49,382 bases of DNA from Pelagibacteraceae bacterium AG-404-P07. GTDB taxonomy: Bacteria; Pseudomonadota; Alphaproteobacteria; Pelagibacterales; Pelagibacteraceae. The stretch lies in contig QCJE01000009.1 of NCBI GenBank assembly GCA_003216235.1, positions 1-49,382 on the forward strand, in the 5' to 3' direction. The notes below the pieces were generated by a model. It was not told where the DNA came from. It did no database searches and saw only the letters and a list, made by a program, of their open reading frames with translations. Both the position numbers and the translations under genes were made by a program. Shown one piece after another: positions 17,703-28,525 of this stretch (positions are counted from its first letter, which is position 1; the number at the start of each line of letters is the position of its first letter).

Positions 17703-19079
17703 ATGATAGAAATCAAGAAACAATCTTTATCAGAAACTTTTTCAATTTATTTTGATAAAAGAATGTTAAAAATATTATTGTTAGGTGCAATTTCTGGTTT
17801 TCCGTGGGTTTTAATTGGTAGCAGCCTAAGTTTGTGGTTAAAAGAAGATGGATTAAGTAGATCTACTGTAGGTTGGGCAGGACTTATATTTGCAGTTTAT
17901 GCCTTTAATTATTTATGGGCTCCTCTAATTGATCGAATTCAAATACCTTTTTTAACAAAAAAAATTGGCCATAGAAGAGGTTGGATTGTTCTAATGCAAT
18001 TATTAATTTTAATCTCACTTTTTTTATGGAGTTTAATAGATCCATCAGAAAATTTAGCTTTAGTTATTTCTGTTGGTCTATTGATAGCAATATCTTCTGC
18101 TACCCAGGATATAACGGTTGATGCATTAAGAATTGAACAAATTGGAGAAAATGAGAGTAGATCTATGGCAGCTGGAGCTGCAATGGCAGTTGTAGGTTGG
18201 TGGAGTGGATATAAATTAGGTGGTGTATTATCTTTATTTTCAGCCGAGTTCCTGGAAAAAGCAGGTTTTCAAAATTATTGGCAACTGACATTTTTAGTTT
18301 TAGGCATTTTAATAATTGCTATGAACATTGGTCTCATGTTCATTAAAGAAACAAATAATTTTAATAGACAAAAAATACAAAAAGAAAATGATAAACTAAT
18401 ATCTAACAAATTTAAAAATTTAAATATTTTTACTAAAATTTTCACTTGGATAAGCGGTACAATAAGTGGCCCAATAATTAGTTTTTTTAAAAAAAATGGT
18501 TTTAAAATTGCTCTTGGAATATTAAGTTTTGTATTTTTATTTAAAGTTGGAGAAGCTTTCCTTGGCCGAATGTCGATAATTTTCTACAAAGAAATAGGTT
18601 TTAGTAAATCAGATATTGCCATTTATTCTAAAACATTAGGATGGGTAACAACTGTTATATTTACACTTTTGGGAGGACTTTTTGTAATTCGATCTGGTGT
18701 TTTAAAGGCAATGTTTTTAGCAGGAATTTTAATGGCAAGTACTAATCTTTTATTTAGTCTTTTAGCATGGAGTGATAAATCTGAAGCACTATTTGCTATT
18801 GCTGTAATTTTTGATGACATTGCTGCTGCTTTTGCAACAGTAGCTTTTGTAGCATTTATATCATTATTAGTCGATAGAACATATACAGCTACACAATATG
18901 CTTTACTTGCCTCCATAGGAACTGCTGGTCGAACCACATTGGCATCTTCTTCTGGTGCTCTTGTTGACTGGTTAAATGGAGATTGGGGAATTTTTTTTGT
19001 TTTAACAGCTTTGATGGTCATTCCCTCTTTGGTTATATTATGGATCTTAAGGAATAAAATAAAAATCTATGAAAAATAA
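17703..19079 (+). CDS. ampG: Muropeptide permease AmpG-like MFS transporter
   Basis: A 458-residue major-facilitator protein with about 12 helices. AmpG-family features include GFPWVLIGSSLSLWL, the loop LWAPLIDRIQIPFL plus KKIGHRRGWI, and SSATQDITVDALRIE. AmpG imports GlcNAc-anhydroMurNAc peptides released by wall turnover. ATG 17703 is chosen because it sits 2 bp after trkH; an upstream start would give 30 residues inside trkH with no family match. The overlapping NlpC/P60 gene downstream and amgK-murU elsewhere support a recycling role. Confidence 0.88.
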   Translation: MIEIKKQSLSETFSIYFDKRMLKILLLGAISGFPWVLIGSSLSLWLKEDGLSRSTVGWAGLIFAVYAFNYLWAPLIDRIQIPFLTKKIGHRRGWIVLMQLLILISLFLWSLIDPSENLALVISVGLLIAISSATQDITVDALRIEQIGENESRSMAAGAAMAVVGWWSGYKLGGVLSLFSAEFLEKAGFQNYWQLTFLVLGILIIAMNIGLMFIKETNNFNRQKIQKENDKLISNKFKNLNIFTKIFTWISGTISGPIISFFKKNGFKIALGILSFVFLFKVGEAFLGRMSIIFYKEIGFSKSDIAIYSKTLGWVTTVIFTLLGGLFVIRSGVLKAMFLAGILMASTNLLFSLLAWSDKSEALFAIAVIFDDIAAAFATVAFVAFISLLVDRTYTATQYALLASIGTAGRTTLASSSGALVDWLNGDWGIFFVLTALMVIPSLVILWILRNKIKIYEK

Positions 19080-19821
19080 TTTTTTTAGCGCTTCTTTAGG
19101 AAATATCAATTCAAAACCATCACCAAATTCTGAGGTATTATCACAAATATTGTATGGAGAAAAATTTACAATTTTAAGCAAAACTAAGAATTGGGTAAAA
19201 ATCAAAACTAGTTACGATAATTATATTGGTTATATTAAAAAAAAAAAATTTTATCAAAAATTTAAACCCGAACGAAAAATACACAAATTAAGATCTAAAA
19301 TTTTTGTAAAAAAAAATAACAAATTTTTCTCATCAAATAAGTATTTATATTTTGGATCAGGAATACCTATTCTTAATAAAAATAAAGATTTTATTGAATT
19401 TGATAAAAATAAATGGGTAAGAAAAAAAGAGACAAAAGTTATATCTCATAAAGAAAAGAATTTTATAAAAGTTTTAAAAATATTCTTAAATTGTAAGTAC
19501 CTATGGGGAGGAAAATCTTGTGATGGTATAGATTGTTCAGCCCTTATACAAATTTATTTTTATTATAATAGAATATTTTTCCCAAGAGATTCAAAAGATC
19601 AAATTAAATTTTGTAAAAAGAAAATTAAAAAAAAATTAGATAGAGGTGATATTATTTTTTGGAAAGGTCATGTGGGTATGTGTTTAAATAAGTCTAAATT
19701 CATTCATGCTTATGGACCTAAAAAAAAAGTGATAATAATGTCTACTAAATTTACGATTAATCTAATTTATAAAACTGCAAATTTGGTTATAAAAAAAATA
19801 AGTAATATTAAAAATTATTAA
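19069..19821 (+). CDS. NlpC/P60-family peptidase with N-terminal SH3-like domain
   Basis: A 250-residue protein without a signal peptide. Residues 8-60 resemble a bacterial SH3 domain. The NlpC/P60 domain has the catalytic Cys156 in GIDCSALI, His201 in KGHVGM and a third polar residue, His213, in IHAYG. The family hydrolyses gamma-D-Glu-diamino-acid bonds in peptidoglycan peptides. Its cytoplasmic location and 11-bp overlap with ampG suggest it trims imported muropeptides. The A-rich coding strand includes an in-frame run of 12 A at 19237-19248. The stop overlaps the convergent tyrA by 4 bp. Confidence 0.87.
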   Translation: MKNNFFSASLGNINSKPSPNSEVLSQILYGEKFTILSKTKNWVKIKTSYDNYIGYIKKKKFYQKFKPERKIHKLRSKIFVKKNNKFFSSNKYLYFGSGIPILNKNKDFIEFDKNKWVRKKETKVISHKEKNFIKVLKIFLNCKYLWGGKSCDGIDCSALIQIYFYYNRIFFPRDSKDQIKFCKKKIKKKLDRGDIIFWKGHVGMCLNKSKFIHAYGPKKKVIIMSTKFTINLIYKTANLVIKKISNIKNY

Positions 19822-20714
19822 TCTCTTCCAAAATCAGGCTTATTCACATCCTGTTTTAATTTGATAATTCTAGATCTGACCTTTTTAGTTTGGATCAATT
19901 TTTTAAGAATTGATTTATTATTTTTAGAATTAATATCTTTTTTAAAAGAATTTAAATTTTTGATGAATATATCTATAGCTCTTGACACATTCTTTTTGTT
20001 GTTAAAAAAAATGTCTCTCCACATGATCTCATTAGATGCTGCTATTCTTGAAAAATCTCTTAATCCACCAGCACTATATTTAATCAAATCATATTTTTGT
20101 TTTTTTTCAAAATCTTGAGCAGATTTTACTAAATTATATGCAATTAAATGTGGTAAATGACTTGTAATTGAAAAAATTTTATCATGTTTTTCTGAGTCCA
20201 TAACTACAGTTTTAGAGCCAAGTTTTTTCCAGAAAGTATTTAAAAATTTTAAATACGTTAAATTAGTTTTTTTATCTTTAATTATAATACTCCACTTATT
20301 CTCAAACATATTTTCTTTACCATGCTCTGGACCACTCACTTCAGAGCCTGTTATTGGATGACTTGATATCCAATGAATTCTTTTCTTCAAAAATTTTCTA
20401 ATTATTTTAGATGACTCAATTTTTGAAGAACCAATGTCCGTTATCAATGTATTATTTGAGAGGAATCTATTAATCTTTAAAATAAGTTTTTTGTATTCAC
20501 TCATGGGTACACAGAAAATAATTAGATCTGAATTGATAACACCATCTTTTAATGATCTTACAATTTTTCCAGGTAACTTTAATTTCTTTATTTTAGAAAT
20601 ATTAGATTTTGATTTTTCATAAACAAATATTTGTTTTGCTATTTTTTTTTTAGAGATTTTTCTTAACAAAGAAGATCCTAATAAACCACACCCTATAATT
20701 AATATTTTTTTCAT
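19818..20714 (-). CDS. tyrA: Prephenate/arogenate dehydrogenase (TyrA/TyrC)
   Basis: A 298-residue NAD(P)-dependent dehydrogenase of tyrosine synthesis. The Rossmann motif IGCGLLGSSLLRK is at the N-terminus. The active-site segment HPITGSEVSGPEHG is in the middle, followed by SITSHLPHLIAY and the AAGGLRDFSRIA-type helix (here SAGGLRDFSRIA). No fused chorismate mutase or ACT domain is present. It overlaps hisC by 4 bp; in Alphaproteobacteria this pair usually supplies tyrosine and/or histidine-type transamination. Prephenate versus arogenate preference cannot be told from sequence. Confidence 0.92.
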   Translation of the reverse strand: MKKILIIGCGLLGSSLLRKISKKKIAKQIFVYEKSKSNISKIKKLKLPGKIVRSLKDGVINSDLIIFCVPMSEYKKLILKINRFLSNNTLITDIGSSKIESSKIIRKFLKKRIHWISSHPITGSEVSGPEHGKENMFENKWSIIIKDKKTNLTYLKFLNTFWKKLGSKTVVMDSEKHDKIFSITSHLPHLIAYNLVKSAQDFEKKQKYDLIKYSAGGLRDFSRIAASNEIMWRDIFFNNKKNVSRAIDIFIKNLNSFKKDINSKNNKSILKKLIQTKKVRSRIIKLKQDVNKPDFGRD

Positions 20715-21796
20715 TTTTTAAAAATACTTTCAGTTATCTTAATAAATCTTAAATTTTCTTTTTTTGACCCAATAGTCAATCGTAACATATTTTTAATTTT
20801 ATATCCCTCTTCAGTAGACCTTAAAATAATTCCTCTGGCCTTTAATTTTTCATAAAAATATTTAGCTTTAAATTTACATTTTGCAAAATTTAATAATAAG
20901 AAATTAGCAGAAACTTTATTTGAACTAATATCATATTTGTGTAAAAAATTTTTCAATTTTGTTGCATAAATAGTGTTATGTTTAATAGAGCGAGATATAA
21001 AATTACTATCCTTAAGAGACTCAATGGCTGCTTTTTGTGCAACTTCATTTACATTAAATGGAGGTTTAATAATATTAAGAGCATCAATAATTTTTTTTGA
21101 TCCATATCCCCATCCTATCCTCAAAGAGGACAAACCATAAATTTTTGAAAATGTTCTCAATATAAAAACGTTTTGTTTGTTCTTAAATAAATCAAGACCA
21201 GATTTATAATCCAAATTCTTCATATATTCAGCATATGCATCATCTACTACCAATAATATATTTTTTCTTAATTTTTTTCTTAATTCCAATAATTCAAACT
21301 TAGTTAAATAAGTTCCTGTTGGATTATTTGGATTAGCTAAAAAAACAATTTTTGTTTTTTTAGTAATCCCATTTATAATTTCAGGAATTGAAATCTTAAA
21401 ATTTTTTTCTTTTGCAAAAATTACTTTTGCACCAACTATTTTTGCATAAATTCTATACATCAGAAAACTATATTGTGGTACAACCACTTCATCTTTTGGT
21501 TTTAGGAATAATTGACATAACATCTGAATGACTTCATCAGATCCTGCACCACAAATAATTCTTTTTTTATCACATTTAAATTTACGTGATATTTGACTTC
21601 TTAACGCTTTAGATTTTCCATCTGGATATCTAAAAAAATTCAAATTATTTTTAGATACTACCTTTTTAACTCTTGTACTTACTCCTAAAGCAGACTCGTT
21701 AGCAGAAAGCTTTATAATATCTTTTAATCTTTTAATATTAGATTTACCCGGTTTGTAAGCCTCTATATTAAATTTTTTAAATCTTATAGTTGTCAT
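20711..21796 (-). CDS. hisC: Histidinol-phosphate/aromatic aminotransferase
   Basis: A 361-residue class II aminotransferase. ANPNNPTGTYL and the PLP-lysine segment RTFSKIYGLSSLRIGWGYG are present, with VVDDAYAEYM carrying the conserved Asp/Tyr pair and a C-terminal MLRLTIGSKKEN arginine region. It converts imidazole-acetol phosphate to histidinol phosphate, and by its link to tyrA probably also acts on prephenate or aromatic keto acids. The gene starts 198 bp from metX, in the opposite direction. Its leader contains AAAGGGGGC about 20 bp before the ATG, farther than a normal Shine-Dalgarno. Confidence 0.92.
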   Translation of the reverse strand: MTTIRFKKFNIEAYKPGKSNIKRLKDIIKLSANESALGVSTRVKKVVSKNNLNFFRYPDGKSKALRSQISRKFKCDKKRIICGAGSDEVIQMLCQLFLKPKDEVVVPQYSFLMYRIYAKIVGAKVIFAKEKNFKISIPEIINGITKKTKIVFLANPNNPTGTYLTKFELLELRKKLRKNILLVVDDAYAEYMKNLDYKSGLDLFKNKQNVFILRTFSKIYGLSSLRIGWGYGSKKIIDALNIIKPPFNVNEVAQKAAIESLKDSNFISRSIKHNTIYATKLKNFLHKYDISSNKVSANFLLLNFAKCKFKAKYFYEKLKARGIILRSTEEGYKIKNMLRLTIGSKKENLRFIKITESIFKK

Positions 21797-21872
21797 TTTT
21801 TTTAAATTTTAAGCCCCCTTTATAATTAAAATAACATTTTTTTATATAGTATAAGTAGATATATTTTAAAAA

Positions 21873-21901
21873 TTGACATACTAAATAACTTCTAGTACAA
21901 A
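21873..21901 (+). promoter_or_regulatory. Sigma-70 promoter for metX-metW-gloB
   Basis: A perfect -35 TTGACA (21873-21878), a 17-base spacer and -10 TACAAA (21896-21901, 4 of 6). Transcription would begin near 21907-21909, at the 5' edge of the SAM-II aptamer. That agreement raises confidence in both calls. Confidence 0.65.
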
Positions 21902-21905
21902 ATTT

Positions 21906-21955
21906 ATGCGCTGATTTAACTGAATTGCGAGCGCTTTAAAAAAACCGCTAAAAAA
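21906..21955 (+). ncRNA. SAM-II riboswitch upstream of metX
   Basis: The segment reads ATGCGCTGATTTAACTGAAT, then TGCGAGCGC and later CCGCTAAAAAAG. It has the SAM-II core: stem GCGCT (21908-21912) pairs with AGCGC (21930-21934), with the invariant GATTTAAC and TTGC between, and the distal GCTAAA completes the H-type pseudoknot. SAM-II senses S-adenosylmethionine and in Alphaproteobacteria commonly precedes metA, metX and metC. Here it should lower metX expression when SAM is plentiful. The aptamer ends about 38 bp before the ATG, so direct occlusion of the ribosome site is not obvious. Confidence 0.9.
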
Positions 21956-21965
21956 GTTTTTTTTT
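21938..21965 (+). terminator. Possible A/U hairpin with U-tract after the SAM-II aptamer
   Basis: AAAAAAAC (21938-21945) can pair with GTTTTTTT (21956-21963) and is followed by further U residues. The 5' arm and loop overlap the aptamer's 3' half, including GCTAAA, so aptamer folding and this hairpin would compete. It is almost all A-U and weak by textbook rules, hence a low-confidence expression platform. Confidence 0.25.
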
Positions 21966-21993
21966 CTCTCAATTCAATTTTCAGATTAAAATT

Positions 21994-23112
21994 ATGAATA
22001 TTAGAGAAAATATAAAAACTTTAATTATTAAAAAACCACTTAAATTGGATTGTGGTCAAAATATTAATAATTTTCCTATAGCATATGAAACTTATGGATC
22101 GCTAAACAAAAATAAAGACAACGCTATATTAGTTTTTCATGCTTTAACTGGAGATCAATTTGTTACAGGTATAAATCCAATAACAAAAAAAGATGGATGG
22201 TGGTCTTATGCCGTTGGACCGAATAAGTCTATTGATACAAATAAATATTTTGTACTTTGTGCTAATGTAATTGGAGGATGTATGGGATCTTTTGGCCCCA
22301 GTCACGAAAATCCAGAAACAAAAAAAATATATGGGACAGATTTTCCTGTAATTACAATTAATGACATGGTCAATGCTCAGATAAACTTATTAGATTTTTT
22401 TGGTATTAAAAAACTTTTCGCAGTTGTTGGTGGTTCGATGGGTGGAATGCAAGTACTACAATTTATTAGTAATTTTCCAGATAAAGCTAGAGCTGTAATA
22501 CCTATTGCTTGCACGTCCAATCACTCTGCTCAAAATATTGCATTTAATGAACTTGGCAGACAAGCTATAGCTGCTGATCACAATTGGTTAGATGGTAAAT
22601 ATAATCTAAAAAACACTGTGCCTGATAAGGGGTTAGCTGTAGCTAGAATGGCTGCACATATAACTTATTTGTCAAAAAAAGGTCTTCAAGAAAAATTTGG
22701 AAGAAAACTACAAGAAAGAGATGATCTTAAATTTGGTTTTGATGCTGACTTTCAAATTGAAAGTTATTTAAGATATCAAGGTTCAGTGTTTGTGGATCGA
22801 TTTGATGCTAATAGTTACTTATATATTACAAGAGCAATGGATTATTTTGATTTAGTAAAACAAAATAATGGTAATTTATCAAATGCATTTAAAAATACTA
22901 AAGCTAAATTTTTTGTTATTTCATTTACTTCTGATTGGCTTTATCCGACACAAGAAAATAAAGAAATAGTAATTGCCTTAAATGCTATTGGAGCAAATGT
23001 GGGATTTGTAGAAATAAAATCAGACAAAGGACATGATTCCTTTTTACTAGATGTACCAGATTTTTTGAAAGCACTTAAAAACTTTTTAGATAAATCATAC
23101 TTAGATAAATGA
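21994..23112 (+). CDS. metX: Homoserine O-acetyltransferase (or succinyltransferase)
   Basis: A 372-residue alpha/beta-hydrolase enzyme activating homoserine for methionine synthesis. The nucleophile Ser148 lies in VVGGSMGGMQ; Asp314 (TSDWLYP) and His347 (DKGHDSF) complete the triad. LVFHALTGDQ and NVIGGCMGS are also typical of MetX. Acetyl versus succinyl specificity is not settled by motif alone. It is preceded by a SAM-II riboswitch and overlaps metW by 4 bp (ATGA). MetW is known to be required for full MetX activity in Proteobacteria, which fits the coupling. Confidence 0.95.
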   Translation: MNIRENIKTLIIKKPLKLDCGQNINNFPIAYETYGSLNKNKDNAILVFHALTGDQFVTGINPITKKDGWWSYAVGPNKSIDTNKYFVLCANVIGGCMGSFGPSHENPETKKIYGTDFPVITINDMVNAQINLLDFFGIKKLFAVVGGSMGGMQVLQFISNFPDKARAVIPIACTSNHSAQNIAFNELGRQAIAADHNWLDGKYNLKNTVPDKGLAVARMAAHITYLSKKGLQEKFGRKLQERDDLKFGFDADFQIESYLRYQGSVFVDRFDANSYLYITRAMDYFDLVKQNNGNLSNAFKNTKAKFFVISFTSDWLYPTQENKEIVIALNAIGANVGFVEIKSDKGHDSFLLDVPDFLKALKNFLDKSYLDK

Positions 23113-23711
23113 ATATGAAACCAGAATTTAAAATTATATCTGATTTAATTAATGAGAATTCTCATGTACTAGATGTTGGTTGTGGTGATGGTATCTTAAT
23201 GGAATTTCTAGTTAAAGAAAAAAAAGTAAATATAAGAGGAATAGAGATTTCAAAAACTAAAGTTCAAAATTGTATTGCTAAAGGATTAACTATAATTGAA
23301 GGAGATGCTGAAGCAGATTTAGAACAATTTCCAGATAAATCTTTTGACTATGTTATTTTGAGTCAAACTCTTCAAGCCTTCCTTAATCCAGAAAAAGTTA
23401 TTAATGAACTCTTGAGGATTGGTAAGCAAGCGATAGTAACAATTCCTAATTTTGGTTATTGGAAAATAAGGTTACATCTTTTATTAAAAGGTACAATGCC
23501 TATCACAAGAACATTGCCTGATGAATGGTACAACACTCCAAATATTCACCTTTGTACAATTAAAGATTTTGTTTTTTTTAGTAAAAATAAGAATTTTAAG
23601 TTATCAAAATCTATTGCTCTTAGAAATAATCTGCCCTCTGATATTAAAGATTCAAACCTAAATATAAAAAATTTAAGTTCAAATCTTGGTATTTTTTTAA
23701 TAGAACGTTAA
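23109..23711 (+). CDS. metW: Methionine biosynthesis protein MetW
   Basis: A 200-residue class I methyltransferase-fold protein. SHVLDVGCGDGILMEFL is the nucleotide-binding loop, and DYVILSQTLQAF plus the C-terminal NFGYWKIRLHLLLKG and PDEWYNTPNIH are MetW-specific. It works with MetX in the first committed step of methionine synthesis. The ATG at 23109 overlaps the metX stop; a second Met two codons later is an alternative. gloB follows after 1 bp. Confidence 0.94.
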   Translation: MNMKPEFKIISDLINENSHVLDVGCGDGILMEFLVKEKKVNIRGIEISKTKVQNCIAKGLTIIEGDAEADLEQFPDKSFDYVILSQTLQAFLNPEKVINELLRIGKQAIVTIPNFGYWKIRLHLLLKGTMPITRTLPDEWYNTPNIHLCTIKDFVFFSKNKNFKLSKSIALRNNLPSDIKDSNLNIKNLSSNLGIFLIER

Positions 23712-23712
23712 A

Positions 23713-24432
23713 ATGGAAATAAAAATAATCCCTTGTTTAAATGATAACTATTCGTATTTAATATTTAATAAAAACAAAAAAATTGCGTGTGTTGTTGATC
23801 CAAGTGAAGCAAAACCTATTATTGATGTAATCGAAAAAAATAAAATAGACTTAAAATATATCTTAAATACACATCATCATTATGATCATGTGGGTGGAAA
23901 CAAAGAATTAAAAGAAAAGTACAATTCAAAGATAGTTGGATTTAAATATGATAAAGATCGAATTCCTGAAATTGATATCACAGTAGAAGATAACCAAATT
24001 TGGAAAAATGAAAATTTTGAAATAAAAATTTACCATATACCGGGCCATACATCAGGTCATATAGCTTTTCATTTTTTTAAAGAAAAAAAAATTTTTACTG
24101 GTGATACTTTATTTTCTTTAGGATGTGGTAAAATTTTTGAGGGTACATATGAACAAATGTTCAATTCACTAAACAAAATTAAAAAACTTCCAAAAGATAC
24201 TCAAATTTATTGTGGACATGAATATACCTTGCAAAATGGAAATTTTTGTTTAGCTAATGATGCTTCAAATTTGAAATTAAGAAAAAAAATTACAAAAGTT
24301 AAAAAAAAATTACAGAATAATTTGCCAAGTATCCCAACAATTCTAGCAGATGAGATAGAATGTAATATATTTCTTAAAGCCAAAAATTTAGAAAGCTTTT
24401 CAAAATTGAGAGATTTAAAGGATAATTTTTAG
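23713..24432 (+). CDS. gloB: Hydroxyacylglutathione hydrolase (glyoxalase II)
   Basis: A 239-residue metallo-beta-lactamase-fold enzyme. The metal motif THHHYDHVGG is at 53-62, with GHTSGHIAF, TGDTLFSLGCGKIFEG and YCGHEYTLQN completing the two-metal site, and the C-terminal glutathione-binding helices present. It hydrolyses S-lactoylglutathione to lactate and glutathione in methylglyoxal detoxification. It is the third gene of the metX transcript, 1 bp after metW, and therefore probably under the same SAM control despite an unrelated function. Confidence 0.92.
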   Translation: MEIKIIPCLNDNYSYLIFNKNKKIACVVDPSEAKPIIDVIEKNKIDLKYILNTHHHYDHVGGNKELKEKYNSKIVGFKYDKDRIPEIDITVEDNQIWKNENFEIKIYHIPGHTSGHIAFHFFKEKKIFTGDTLFSLGCGKIFEGTYEQMFNSLNKIKKLPKDTQIYCGHEYTLQNGNFCLANDASNLKLRKKITKVKKKLQNNLPSIPTILADEIECNIFLKAKNLESFSKLRDLKDNF

Positions 24433-24442
24433 CTTATAGACC

Positions 24443-24470
24443 TTGACTATGGTGCCTCCCAGACTATATT
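24443..24470 (+). promoter_or_regulatory. Sigma-70 promoter for the rplU-rpmA operon
   Basis: TTGACT (24443-24448), 16-base spacer, TATATT (24465-24470), both 5 of 6 to consensus. The spacer is unusually GC-rich for this genome (GGTGCCTCCCAGAC). A start near 24477 gives a roughly 20-base leader before rplU. It is one of the best-looking promoters in the window, as expected for a ribosomal operon. Confidence 0.7.
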
Positions 24471-24496
24471 GCGATAATTAAATTTACATAAATTAT

Positions 24497-24898
24497 ATGT
24501 CTTACGCAATAATACAAACGGGTGGAAAACAATACAAAGTTAAATCAGGTGAAATTTTAAAGGTTGAAAAATTACCTGTTTTAAAATCTGATACAAAAGT
24601 AGAATTTAAAGAAATATTGGCTTATGGTGATGATAAAATAATTGAAGTTGGAGCGCCAACTATTCAAGGTGCAAAAGTAGAAGCTAATTTAATAAAAAAT
24701 AGCAAAAATAGAACTGTTTTAATTTTCAAAAAAAGACGAAGACAAAATTCAAGAAGAAAAAATGGACATAGACAACAATTTTCTATGATAAAAATTAACA
24801 AAATTTTTTCAAAAGATGGTAAAGTTTTATCTGAAGCTGAAAAAATTACAAAACCTTCGAAAAAAAAAGAAGAGCCTAAAAAAGTAGCAAATAAATAA
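24497..24898 (+). CDS. rplU: Ribosomal protein L21 (bL21)
   Basis: A 133-residue protein with the L21 core: YAIIQTGGKQYKV at the start, then KRRRQNSRRKNGHRQQFSMIKI. A lysine-rich tail of about 30 residues (TKPSKKKEEPKKV) extends beyond the core, as in other Alphaproteobacteria. It sits directly downstream of a strong promoter and 13 bp before rpmA, the universal bL21-bL27 pair of the 50S subunit. Confidence 0.97.
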   Translation: MSYAIIQTGGKQYKVKSGEILKVEKLPVLKSDTKVEFKEILAYGDDKIIEVGAPTIQGAKVEANLIKNSKNRTVLIFKKRRRQNSRRKNGHRQQFSMIKINKIFSKDGKVLSEAEKITKPSKKKEEPKKVANK

Positions 24899-24911
24899 TT
24901 GGTAATAAACT

Positions 24912-25166
24912 ATGGCAACAAAAAAAGCAGGTGGATCATCTAGAAACGGACGTGACAGTGCTGGAAGAAGACTCGGAGTAAAAAAGTATGGTGGTGAAAC
25001 AGTAATACCTGGAAATATTATAGTTAGGCAAAGAGGTACTAAAATCTTTCCTGGTGAAAATGTAGGTATGGGTAAAGATCACTCAATTTTTTCAGTAATT
25101 AAAGGTAAAGTAGTTTTTAAGAAAACTAAATCAGATAGAACATTTGTTTCAGTAAAACCCAATTAA
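24912..25166 (+). CDS. rpmA: Ribosomal protein L27 (bL27)
   Basis: An 84-residue basic protein with the L27 signature. The N-terminal [21 protein letters not shown] reaches the peptidyl-transferase centre, and [25 protein letters not shown] follows. The N-terminus is the proteobacterial unprocessed form, without the cleaved Firmicutes leader. It is followed by obgE after 28 bp. Confidence 0.97.
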   Translation: MATKKAGGSSRNGRDSAGRRLGVKKYGGETVIPGNIIVRQRGTKIFPGENVGMGKDHSIFSVIKGKVVFKKTKSDRTFVSVKPN

Positions 25167-25185
25167 TAGTACAACTAAAAAATAG

Positions 25186-27273
<2,088 letters not shown>

Positions 27274-27274
<1 letters not shown>

Positions 27275-28524
27275 TGAAGAATTTATTATTAAAAATTGGT
27301 AAAAAATCAGTAAAAGCTTTTTCATCTCAAATACATTCAGACAAAAAAAATAAAATATTAAAAGACTACTGTTCACTTATCAAAAAAAATAAAAAGATGA
27401 TTATTAAAGAAAATCAAAAAGATATTAAAAATGCTTACAAAAAAAAATTAAAAGATAATTTAATCAATAGACTTGTTTTGTCTGATAAAAAAATATTAGA
27501 TATTATTAATTCAGTTAATAAGATTATCAAATTAAAAGATCCTACTTATGTCACCTTAGAAAAATGGAAAAGACCGAATGGTTTAAAAATTTCAAAAGTA
27601 TCAGTCCCTATAGGTGTCATTGGAGTCATTTATGAAAGTAGACCTAATGTTACATCAGATGTGGCTTCATTGTGTTTTAAATCTGGAAATTCGGTAATTT
27701 TAAAAGGTGGCTCTGAAGCATTTTATTCAAATCTTCTTCTTTCAAAATTGTTTAGAAAATCTTTAAAAAAGAATGGTGTGGATGAAAATTTTGTCCAATT
27801 CATAAATATAAAAAAAAGAAATGTGGTTGATTTCATGTTGAATAAAATGAGTAAGTTTATTGATGTTATTATACCTAGAGGAGGAAAAGAATTAGTTAAA
27901 AAAGTTCAAAGTTTATCATCAGTGCCAACAATTGGTCATTTAGAGGGTATTTGCCATTCTTATGTTGACAAAGATGCTAATCCTTTAATTGCAAAAAAAA
28001 TTGTATATAACGCAAAATTAAGAAATACTGCTATCTGTGGGGCAACAGAAACTATTCTTTTACACGAAAAAATAATAAGGAAAATAGGTATTCAAATTTT
28101 AAAAAACCTAGAAAAAAATGGATGTAAAATAATAGGAGATAAAAAAATTATTCAAAATTATAACGGAAAAATAATTAAAGCTACTAAAAAAGATTGGTCT
28201 AAGGAATATCTGTCAGCTATTGTTTCTGTAAAATCAGTAAAAGATATTAATGAGGCAATCAAACATATTAATAAATATGGCACTATGCATACAGACTCTA
28301 TCATCACTCAAAACAAAAAATCTGCAAAAAAATTTTTAAAAGAAGTAAAAAGCTCAATTGCAATGCACAATACTTCTACCCAATTTGCAGATGGTGCTGA
28401 ATTTGGTTTTGGTGGAGAAGTTGGAATTTCTACTAATACACTACCACCCAGAGGTCCTGTTGGATTAAACCAGTTAGTGTCATATAAATATCAAATAACA
28501 AGCGATGGAAAAATAAGGAAATAA
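27274..28524 (+). CDS. proA: Gamma-glutamyl phosphate reductase
   Basis: A 416-residue NADPH-dependent aldehyde-dehydrogenase-fold enzyme producing glutamate semialdehyde for proline. The catalytic Cys255 is in RNTAICGATET. IGVIYESRPNVTSDV, FKSGNSVILKGGSEA, IPRGGKELVKKV and GFGGEVGISTNTLPPRGP are the expected motifs. It directly follows proB, the enzyme with which it must channel its labile substrate. nadD starts 1 bp after the stop. Confidence 0.96.
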
Positions 28525-28525
28525 A

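Noticed and set aside
21797-21905. A second SAM aptamer (SAM-V) in tandem with SAM-II before metX
   Set aside because: Tandem SAM-II/SAM-V leaders are known in marine bacteria, but neither this stretch nor the 38 bp after the aptamer contains a second copy of the GATTTAAC/GCTAAA-type core.
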